A stretch of DNA of 13,084 bases, taken from an uncultured Porphyromonadaceae bacterium. GTDB lineage: Bacteria > Bacteroidota > Bacteroidia > Bacteroidales > Muribaculaceae. The DNA is taken from NCBI GenBank assembly GCA_947174225.1, contig CAMWIF010000025.1, forward strand, positions 1-13,084. The letters run 5' to 3'. Below the pieces are notes generated by a model. The model had not been told where the DNA came from. It worked only from the letters and a program-made list of their open reading frames with translations, and ran no database searches. Of this stretch, positions 6,812-13,084 are shown in pieces; position 1 is the stretch's first letter; each line of letters starts with the position of its first letter. Both the position numbers and the translations under genes were made by a program.

Positions 6812-8398
6812 ATGAAAACCATATTGTCCATCATACTTGGTTCAGCCATATCTCTTTCCGCAGTTGCGCAGACCTCTCTTGAGGTCGGCGTACTGCCCGG
6901 GGAGAAGTGGTATGGCGGTGCCACTGATCTTGGGATAGAGATGCCTTTTGCCTCGGATCATTCTGACATTGATCTGCGTGTCACTAACTACAATAACCAG
7001 ACCTCACCGCTGCTCGTGTCGAATAAAGGAAGATATATTTGGTCTGATGGTCCTCTCCATATCTCTTTTTCCACAGATAAATTGAATCTGAAAACACATA
7101 GAGGAGAGATACATCTTGGAGAAGCCCCTGAAGGAAATCTCCGAAGCGCCTATTCTGCCATAGCTGATAAATATCTCAAACCGGATGGGGGTGTGCCTCC
7201 CACAGAGTTCTTCGCCACACCCATCTACAACACCTGGATTGAGCTGATGTATGATCAGAACCAGAAGGATGTGATGAAATATGCCCATGCTCTGATTGAC
7301 AACGGCTTTCCTGCCGGAGTACTGATGATTGATGACAACTGGCAAAAGGATTATGGCGACTTTAGTTTCCGTCCCGACCGCTTTCCCGATCCCAAGGGTA
7401 TGGTGGATGAACTTCATCATATGGGTTTCAAAGTTATGCTATGGGTATCACCTTTTGTTTCCGCCGACAGTAAAGAGGCGCGTGATCTTAACGACAAGGG
7501 TTATTTACTTAAGAACCATAGTGGAGATATGGCAGTATTGCGTTGGTGGAACGGCTATTCCGCATGCTACGACCTTAGCAATCCGGCGGCTTACGCCTGT
7601 CTGAAAAGCAGACTGACGTCTCTTCAGGATGATTATGGGATCGATGGTTTCAAGTTTGATGCCGGCGACCCGGAGAACTATCTTGAAGAGAAGGTGAAAG
7701 TGGCGGATGGTCGTTCCTTCGACACGGAACAGACTCGCCTCTGGGCACAGCTGGCAATGGAATTTCCCTTCAATGAGCTTCGCGCCTGTTGGCAGATGGG
7801 AAATCTACCTCTTGTGCAGCGTTTGGGCGATAAACAGTATTCTTGGAGCGGTGTGGAGCGTCTTGTTCCCTCTATGGTGGCGGCAGGTCTCTTAGGTCAT
7901 TCCTACGCTTGTCCTGACATGATAGGCGGGGGAGAATACAGGAGTTTTCTTAACTCTGATCCTGAAAAGTTTGACCCCACTCTGATTGTACGCTCGTGCC
8001 AGATACACGCAATGATGCCTATGATGCAGTTTTCAGTGGCTCCGTGGCGAATTTTAAGTCCGGAACATCTTAAGATATGCAAGGAATATGCCAAGCTCCA
8101 CTGTGATATGGCACCTTATATCTTAGCAATGGCACAGAAAACAGCCGCTACGGGCGAGCCGATTGTGCGCCATATGGCTTATGAATTTCCCGGTGAGGGA
8201 TTTGAAGATGTAAAAGACCAGTATATGCTTGGCGATGAGTGGCTGGTAGCTCCCGTGATGACCGCTGACAACAGCCGTAAGGTAAAACTTCCTAAAGGTC
8301 GTTGGCGCGATGATATGGGACACACTTATAAAGGTGGACAAGAAATCACCCTCAACGATATTCCTCTTTCAAGACTTCCCCGATTCCAACGTCTTTAA
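6812..8398 (+). CDS. Secreted GH31 glycosidase, MYORG/PsGal31A-like (probable alpha-galactosidase)
   Basis: This is a retaining alpha-glycosidase, probably periplasmic. A signal peptide (1-19, AVA before Gln20) is followed by a short N-terminal beta region (to about 130) and a GH31 (beta/alpha)8 barrel. Visible motifs are MIDDNWQKDYGDF (172-184), GFKVMLWVSPFV (205-216), RWWNGYSACYDLSNP (244-258), GFKFDAGD (279-286), and RLGDKQYSWSG (337-347). Asp283 is the predicted nucleophile and Asp340 the acid/base. The pattern YGDF, then RWWNG, then FKFDAG, then PDMIGG matches my memory of human MYORG and bacterial alpha-galactosidases such as PsGal31A, not the alpha-glucosidases that carry a DMNE motif. 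At 528 residues it is shorter than most GH31 enzymes (650 or more), through a reduced N-terminal sandwich and little C-terminal extension. Other alpha-glycosides, including alpha-GalNAc or alpha-glucose, cannot be excluded. It is cotranscribed with its neighbours, with 22-base gaps on both sides. Confidence 0.9.
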   Translation: MKTILSIILGSAISLSAVAQTSLEVGVLPGEKWYGGATDLGIEMPFASDHSDIDLRVTNYNNQTSPLLVSNKGRYIWSDGPLHISFSTDKLNLKTHRGEIHLGEAPEGNLRSAYSAIADKYLKPDGGVPPTEFFATPIYNTWIELMYDQNQKDVMKYAHALIDNGFPAGVLMIDDNWQKDYGDFSFRPDRFPDPKGMVDELHHMGFKVMLWVSPFVSADSKEARDLNDKGYLLKNHSGDMAVLRWWNGYSACYDLSNPAAYACLKSRLTSLQDDYGIDGFKFDAGDPENYLEEKVKVADGRSFDTEQTRLWAQLAMEFPFNELRACWQMGNLPLVQRLGDKQYSWSGVERLVPSMVAAGLLGHSYACPDMIGGGEYRSFLNSDPEKFDPTLIVRSCQIHAMMPMMQFSVAPWRILSPEHLKICKEYAKLHCDMAPYILAMAQKTAATGEPIVRHMAYEFPGEGFEDVKDQYMLGDEWLVAPVMTADNSRKVKLPKGRWRDDMGHTYKGGQEITLNDIPLSRLPRFQRL

Positions 8399-8420
8399 CA
8401 ATAATAATACATAAATCATC

Positions 8421-10634
8421 ATGAAAATTCTATCAACCGCTATACTTCTCGGTGCCGCTTGTGTGGCGAATCTTACAGCTATGGCAGCTAATTCCTCTGA
8501 CAAAGAAATTATACGGGTATCTACCGACAATACCGATCTATTGTTGGAAGTTGCTCCCAACGGCAGACTCTATCAGACTTATCTCGGTCCGCGTCTGTTG
8601 CACGATACAGACGTCACCAATTTCACATGGCGTCAATCTACCGGTTCCGATGGCTCTGTCTCTCCACGTGGCTGGGAGGCATATTCCACTTCCGGTAACG
8701 AAGATTTCTTTGAGCCGGCGATTGGGGTTATCCACGCCGACGGCAATATGTCGACTTACCTCTATTATGTCAATTCCACACAAGAAACAACTAACGGAGT
8801 GACACATACACGTATCAATCTGCGTGATAATCAGTATCCTCTTGAGGTGACTCTCAACTATCAGACCTATCCGAAAGATAATGTGATAAAAACCTGGACA
8901 GAGATTCGCCATGATGAGAAGAAGCCGATTACTCTTACAGGTTATGCCTCGGCTATGCTTTATTTTAACGAGCCGGCTTACTATCTTACTGAATTCAGCA
9001 GCGATTGGGCGAAAGAGGCAAAAATGACACAGGAGCAGCTACATTTCGGAAAGAAGGTGATTGACACAAAACTCGGTAGCCGTGCTGCTATGCATACACA
9101 TCCTTTCTTTGAGATTGGTCTCGGTAGCCCCGTACAGGAGAACTCAGGTGAGGTGCTTATGGGCACATTGGGTTGGACAGGTAACTTCCGATTCACATTC
9201 GAGGTGGATAATGCCGGCAATCTGCGTGTGATACCCGGTATCAACCCTTTTGCTTCCTCTTATAGCCTTAAAGCCGGAGAGGTGTTCAAGACTCCCGAAT
9301 TTATATTCACACTGAGTTATGACGGTGCGGGGCAGGGTAGCCGCGACCTTCAGGCATGGGCAAGAAAATATCAGCTTAAAGACGGTATGGGCAGCCGTAT
9401 GACCTTGCTGAATAATTGGGAGAACACGACTTTCAATTTTGATCAGAATCTTTTGGCTCAACTGATGAAGGAGGCTAAAGATCTTGGTGTCGATATGTTT
9501 CTTCTTGACGACGGATGGTTTGGCAACAAATATCCTCGTAAGGATGACCGTAACGGACTTGGTGACTGGACAGCCACAGCGTCCAAACTTCCTGAGGGCA
9601 TTCCCGGATTGGTGGACGCTGCTAAGGATGCCGGTGTGAAATTCGGCATATGGATAGAGCCTGAGATGGTGAACCCCAATAGTGAGCTTTATGAGCAGCA
9701 TCCTGACTGGGTGATTGAACAGCCTAACCGTGATACATATTATTATCGTAATCAGCTCGTGCTTGATCTCAGCAATCCTAAGGTACAGGATTATGTATTT
9801 GGAGTGGTAGACAAGATTCTGTCAGAGAATCCCGATGTAGCTTATTTCAAATGGGATTGCAATTCGCCTATCACTAATATCTATTCCCCTTATCAGAAAG
9901 ATAAACAAGGCAACCTCTATGTGGATCATGTGAGAGGCGTATATAATGTCCTCAAAAGAGTCAATGATAAATATCCTGACACTCCGATGATGCTTTGCAG
10001 CGGTGGCGGTTCACGTTGCGATTACGAAGCCTTAAAATACTTTACGGAGTTCTGGTGCTCAGATAATACTGACCCTATGGAACGAGCCTATATACAGTGG
10101 GGTTTCTCACAATTTTTCCCTGCAAAAGCTATGGCAGCCCATGTGACGAGCTGGAATAAGAATACGAGTATAAAATTTCGCACTGATATGGCTTCTATGT
10201 GTAAGCTTGGGTTTGACATAGGTCTCCATGAACTGACTTCGGAAGAACTCGAATATGCACGTGGAGCTGTAGCTAACTGGAAACGTCTGCAGCCTGTAAT
10301 TATGGATGGTGTCCAGTACCGTCTTGTATCTCCTTACGATACAAACCATATGGCTGTGGAATATGTGGGTTCCGACCGTGATTCTGCCGTGGTGTTTGCC
10401 TATGATCTGTCGCCCCGGTTCTGTGAGAAGATAAATAAGGTCAAACTGAGCGGTCTTGATCCGATGGCGCGTTACAGTGTGAAAGAGATTAATCTTATGC
10501 CTTCTGCTGACGCTCGTTGTCCACAGGACGGTAAAGTCTATACCGGCGACTACCTGATGAAAGTGGGATTGGATCTTTTCTCAGATAGACCCTCTACCAG
10601 TATGGTGGTAGAGTTGAACGCTGTTAAAAGTTAA
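8421..10634 (+). CDS. Secreted GH36 alpha-galactosidase
   Basis: This enzyme should release terminal alpha-galactose from melibiose, raffinose-family sugars or similar oligosaccharides. The 737-residue chain has a signal peptide (about 1-23, cleavage near AMAA). Cys14 lies in it, but the preceding GAA is a poor lipobox, so a soluble periplasmic protein is more likely. The N-terminal beta-supersandwich (about 30-320) precedes the catalytic barrel. Motifs in order are FLLDDGWFG (360-368), KFGIWIEPEMVNP (407-419), YFKWDCN (475-481), CSGGGSR (526-532) and FWCSDNTDPMER (544-555). By family comparison Asp479 is the nucleophile and Asp548 the acid/base. The usual CSGGGGR motif reads CSGGGSR here. 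A C-terminal beta domain follows (about 625-737). Length and domain order match classical GH36 enzymes such as AgaA. Some GH36 members act on alpha-GalNAc, so exact specificity is open. The gene starts 22 bases after the GH31 gene. Confidence 0.95.
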   Translation: MKILSTAILLGAACVANLTAMAANSSDKEIIRVSTDNTDLLLEVAPNGRLYQTYLGPRLLHDTDVTNFTWRQSTGSDGSVSPRGWEAYSTSGNEDFFEPAIGVIHADGNMSTYLYYVNSTQETTNGVTHTRINLRDNQYPLEVTLNYQTYPKDNVIKTWTEIRHDEKKPITLTGYASAMLYFNEPAYYLTEFSSDWAKEAKMTQEQLHFGKKVIDTKLGSRAAMHTHPFFEIGLGSPVQENSGEVLMGTLGWTGNFRFTFEVDNAGNLRVIPGINPFASSYSLKAGEVFKTPEFIFTLSYDGAGQGSRDLQAWARKYQLKDGMGSRMTLLNNWENTTFNFDQNLLAQLMKEAKDLGVDMFLLDDGWFGNKYPRKDDRNGLGDWTATASKLPEGIPGLVDAAKDAGVKFGIWIEPEMVNPNSELYEQHPDWVIEQPNRDTYYYRNQLVLDLSNPKVQDYVFGVVDKILSENPDVAYFKWDCNSPITNIYSPYQKDKQGNLYVDHVRGVYNVLKRVNDKYPDTPMMLCSGGGSRCDYEALKYFTEFWCSDNTDPMERAYIQWGFSQFFPAKAMAAHVTSWNKNTSIKFRTDMASMCKLGFDIGLHELTSEELEYARGAVANWKRLQPVIMDGVQYRLVSPYDTNHMAVEYVGSDRDSAVVFAYDLSPRFCEKINKVKLSGLDPMARYSVKEINLMPSADARCPQDGKVYTGDYLMKVGLDLFSDRPSTSMVVELNAVKS

Positions 10635-10684
10635 ATCATAAGGTGGTTAGATACAGTTATTATAAATAATCTTAGACATAAATT

Positions 10685-12901
10685 ATGCGATTCTTATATA
10701 ATATTCTTATTGTGGCTGCTATTTCGATGTCTGCGTATGGGCAGGAGATAGCCATTGACAAGGCATTGTTCAATGAAGGCGACAGCCAGGAGTGGAAAAC
10801 TCCGTCGTTTGATGATTCCTCTTGGAAGACACTTGAGGTGACCCGGCTTTGGGACGATCAGGGGGTAGCTCCGGATACACGTTTCGGGTGGTATCGTTTT
10901 CACATAGATATGCCGTCAAATATGCTGCAAAGCTCCGATCTTCAGGAAGTGGTTGCATTTGACTTGGGAATGGTGGATGATTGTGATGAAGCGTATTTCA
11001 ACGGTAAACTCATAGGTAAGACCGGATTGATGCCCGGGGAAATGGGAGACATCACTAACACATTCGACATCCCGAGAAATTATACAGTCTCTGCGAAGGA
11101 TGTGAACTGGGATGGTGAGAATGTACTGGCTGTAAGATGTTATAGCGGCGGTGCTCCGGGTGGTATGTTTGGCGGTCCCGTAAAAGTCACAGTCCCCGGT
11201 TTGGTCGAGGCAGCCGATATATCCTTTTCTCAGGCTAAGGTTAAAGGTAAAGATGGCGTGGAGGTTACACTTAAAAGCCGTTATCCAGCCACTATCTCAG
11301 GCAAACTGAATGTAGTTGTCACAGACTTTGAGAATGGTAAGGTAGTGGCTGAGGTAACTAAAAACGTGAAGGTCAACGATGTGCGTAGTGAGAAGTTGTT
11401 TATTCCTTACAATAAGAGTAGGCGCGTGGATGTAAAAGCTACTTTTGATGAGAAAAATAGCGGTAAGAGTCTATCTGTAGCTCATGTGCCTCACTATATT
11501 CTTACTCCTGCTGCTCCGGCATCACCTCGCTTCAACACGGCTCCAATATATGGTGTGCGTCCGGGTTCTCCTATACATTACCGTTTCGGCGTTTCAGGTG
11601 AGCGTCCGATGCATTTCTCCTCTACCGATCTCCCTAAAGGCTTGGCTATAGATCCTTATAACGGTGCTTTACGCGGCTCATTGGAAGATAGGGGCAGTTA
11701 TACTTTCACTGTCACAGCAAAGAACGCAGCCGGCGAGGCAAGTCAGGAGTTTACAATTAAGGTCGGAGACCGTATCGGACTCACTCCGCCTATGGGTTGG
11801 AATAGTTGGAATTGCTGGGGTTTGAGCGTGAGTCAGGATAAAGTACTCTCAAGTGCAAAGGCACTTATTGACAATGGCTTGGCAGACTATGGGTATGCTT
11901 ATGTCAACATTGATGATGGCTGGGAAGCTGAGAAGCGAAATCCTGAAGGCACTATTGCAGTAAATTCAAAATTCCCTGATATGAAGGGTCTTGGCGATTG
12001 GCTGCACGATGAGGGCTTGAAGTTCGGTATTTATTCTTCACCCGGCGACCTTACCTGTGGAGGCTATTTAGGTTCGCTTGACCATGAGGCTCAGGATGCC
12101 GACAGTTACAACGAATGGGGTATCGACTATTTGAAATATGATTGGTGTGGTTATAGACGCAAACACGAAACGGAGCCTGACCGTGAAACTACTGCTTCCT
12201 ATATACGCCCCTATCTGTTGATGCAGGAACATTTGCGTCGTCAACCACGTGACATCTTCTATAGCCTTTGTCAGTATGGTATGGGTGATGTATGGAAATG
12301 GGGTGAAATGATAGATGCCAACTCTTGGCGCACTACCGGTGATATTTCCGACCGTTGGGATTCCGTTTATGATATAGGTTTTGTGGAACAAGCCGATCTG
12401 TATCCCTACGCAGCTCCCGGTGGATGGAACGATCCCGATATGCTTGTAGTGGGTAAGGTAGGCTGGAGCAGTAATCTGCGTGACTCACGACTTACTGTGG
12501 ATGAACAGTATACCCACATTTCACTTTGGGCATTGATGGCTGCCAATATGATGATCGGATGTGACTTGGCACAGTTGGACGACTTTACGCTATCCTTATT
12601 ATGCAATAATGAGGTGAATGCCGTAAATCAAGATGTCCTTGGCAAGCAAGCGAAGAGAGATGTGAAAGATGGTGACCTTCAAATATGGAGTCGTCCGTTG
12701 AGCGACGGTAGTGTAGCCGTCGGTATCTTTAATCTTGGCAACGGAGTTATGGAAGTTGATCTAAACAATTATCTAAAGATTCTAAATATTGATAATCCGT
12801 TAGGGATACGTGATTTATGGAGACAACAAGATTTGGCACTTAACGACACTAAATATAAGTTGCCATCACATGGTGTTAAATTAATTAAGGTGAAAAAGTA
12901 A
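10685..12901 (+). CDS. Multidomain secreted GH27 alpha-galactosidase (GH2-like sugar-binding + He_PIG + GH27)
   Basis: This predicted retaining alpha-galactosidase has an unusually long front end. A signal peptide (1-19, AYG before Gln20) leads to a GH2-type jelly-roll sugar-binding-like domain (about 21-170, with WYRFHIDMP and YFNGKLIGKTG). A beta-rich linker domain (about 175-275) follows, then a He_PIG-type Ig-like domain (about 283-361, YRFGVSGERP, GLAIDPYNGALRG, GSYTFTVTAKNAAGE). The GH27 barrel begins at GLTPPMGWNSWNCWG (365-379). Further motifs are NIDDGWE (408-414), LKYDWCGY (483-490), NSWRTTGDISDRWDS (546-560) and GGWNDPDML (579-587). Asp486 is the predicted nucleophile and Asp553 the acid/base. 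A C-terminal antiparallel beta domain ends the chain (about 655-738). Total length is 738, against roughly 400 for a bare GH27. GH27 also contains beta-L-arabinopyranosidases; retention of the DD pair at 410-411 favours galactosidase, but this is not proof. It is the last gene of the operon, after a 50-base gap without a terminator. Confidence 0.95.
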   Translation: MRFLYNILIVAAISMSAYGQEIAIDKALFNEGDSQEWKTPSFDDSSWKTLEVTRLWDDQGVAPDTRFGWYRFHIDMPSNMLQSSDLQEVVAFDLGMVDDCDEAYFNGKLIGKTGLMPGEMGDITNTFDIPRNYTVSAKDVNWDGENVLAVRCYSGGAPGGMFGGPVKVTVPGLVEAADISFSQAKVKGKDGVEVTLKSRYPATISGKLNVVVTDFENGKVVAEVTKNVKVNDVRSEKLFIPYNKSRRVDVKATFDEKNSGKSLSVAHVPHYILTPAAPASPRFNTAPIYGVRPGSPIHYRFGVSGERPMHFSSTDLPKGLAIDPYNGALRGSLEDRGSYTFTVTAKNAAGEASQEFTIKVGDRIGLTPPMGWNSWNCWGLSVSQDKVLSSAKALIDNGLADYGYAYVNIDDGWEAEKRNPEGTIAVNSKFPDMKGLGDWLHDEGLKFGIYSSPGDLTCGGYLGSLDHEAQDADSYNEWGIDYLKYDWCGYRRKHETEPDRETTASYIRPYLLMQEHLRRQPRDIFYSLCQYGMGDVWKWGEMIDANSWRTTGDISDRWDSVYDIGFVEQADLYPYAAPGGWNDPDMLVVGKVGWSSNLRDSRLTVDEQYTHISLWALMAANMMIGCDLAQLDDFTLSLLCNNEVNAVNQDVLGKQAKRDVKDGDLQIWSRPLSDGSVAVGIFNLGNGVMEVDLNNYLKILNIDNPLGIRDLWRQQDLALNDTKYKLPSHGVKLIKVKK

Positions 12902-12914
12902 TTGGTTAAGGTAA

Positions 12915-12953
12915 GAAAGCGGTCGATTCTCATCGATCGCTTTCCTGTTTTTT
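12915..12953 (+). terminator. Rho-independent terminator of the operon
   Basis: A 13-bp stem (12915-12927 with 12932-12944) closes a 4-base TCTC loop. The only imperfection is one G-T (G-U in RNA) pair. A T-rich tract with six consecutive T follows (12946-12953). It lies 14 bases after the GH27 stop codon, marking the operon end. Confidence 0.95.
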
Positions 12954-12996
12954 CCCTGGGGTGCCCTTGCACATCGTTACAATGCCAATAGGATAA

Positions 12997-13084
12997 TATT
13001 TATGTGTAGCCGACGGCAAAAAAGTGAAACAGGAGATTAACGGCTACCGTGAGATAGCCATCTTCAAGACCGGCGTAACACTAT
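12997..13084 (+). pseudogene. Displaced 3' gene fragment containing the second repeat copy (partial)
   Basis: The frame that encodes QEINGYREIAIFKTGVTL in the left copy is also intact here (13030-13083). Just upstream it reads YLCVADGKKVK. It is closed on the left by an in-frame TAA at 12994-12996. Only 29 codons are visible before the window edge, with no ATG and no convincing start in that stretch. The sequence therefore looks like the 3' remnant of a gene related to the one ending at position 59. The right edge cuts it at the expected stop codon. Alternatively it is a non-coding copy of a repeat. Confidence 0.4.
13028..13084 (+). repeat. Direct repeat copy 2 (right boundary)
   Basis: This copy matches 1-57 with two mismatches and includes an uninterrupted 53-base identity (13030-13082 with 3-55). 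The inner inverted repeat is retained (GGCTA 13042-13046, TAGCC 13055-13059). A further 7-bp inverted match, GTAGCCG (13006-13012) with CGGCTAC (13041-13047), joins the repeat to its upstream flank. The true right end may lie beyond the window. Confidence 0.95.

Noticed and set aside
8421..8490. GH36 protein as a lipoprotein anchored at Cys14.
   Set aside because: The residues before Cys14 are Gly-Ala-Ala, a poor lipobox, and a better signal-peptidase I site lies near residues 21-24.
10635..10684. Separate promoter for the GH27 gene in the 50-base gap.
   Set aside because: There is no TAnnTTTG element and no terminator ahead of it, so cotranscription is simpler.
1..13084. CRISPR array, phage genes or insertion sequence within the window.
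   Set aside because: No regularly spaced short repeats, structural phage genes, transposase or integrase frames are visible on either strand.

Overview
The window looks like chromosomal DNA from a gut-type Bacteroidota, probably order Bacteroidales. The evidence is a SusC/SusD pair, promoter elements of the Bacteroides type (TTTG / TAnnTTTG), start codons preceded by A/T-rich leaders instead of Shine-Dalgarno sites, and secreted glycosidases. I cannot fix the genus from the sequence alone.

Layout. (1) Positions 1-59 hold the last 18 visible codons of an unidentified rightward gene. Its final 57 bases form a near-perfect direct repeat with the last 57 bases of the window (13028-13084). (2) Positions 65-1753, minus strand, encode a membrane-spanning regulator: signal peptide, periplasmic TPR-like helices, one transmembrane helix, a cytoplasmic coiled coil and a C-terminal DUF6377/HTH-like domain. 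(3) Positions 1754-2061 are a divergent control region. It has a well-formed minus-strand promoter, a 10-bp inverted repeat flanking it, five copies of the hexamer TCTACC/GGTAGA, and a plus-strand -7 element for the operon. (4) Positions 2062-12901 are a five-gene rightward operon: SusC-like transporter, SusD-like lipoprotein, GH31, GH36, and a multidomain GH27. (5) A strong rho-independent terminator follows at 12915-12953, then a short spacer and the second repeat copy.

How it works together (inference). This is a compact polysaccharide/oligosaccharide utilization locus whose three enzymes come from GH31, GH36 and GH27, the three families of CAZy clan GH-D. The GH36 and GH27 are alpha-galactosidase-type. 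The GH31 resembles the MYORG/PsGal31A type, for which alpha-galactosidase activity is known. All three keep their predicted catalytic aspartates. Only SusD has a clear lipobox; the enzymes have ordinary signal peptides. I see no endo-acting enzyme, no SusE/F-like surface glycan-binding protein, no invertase and no inner-membrane transporter. The simplest model is SusCD import of short soluble alpha-galactosides (raffinose-family or galactomanno-oligosaccharides, or alpha-Gal-capped glycans) followed by periplasmic degalactosylation. The transmembrane regulator would sense the sugar in the periplasm and act directly on DNA.

Most worth checking are the flanking direct repeat, which resembles the outcome of insertion into the 3' end of a gene; the three-family clan GH-D enzyme set; and the repeated TCTACC sites in the divergent control region.
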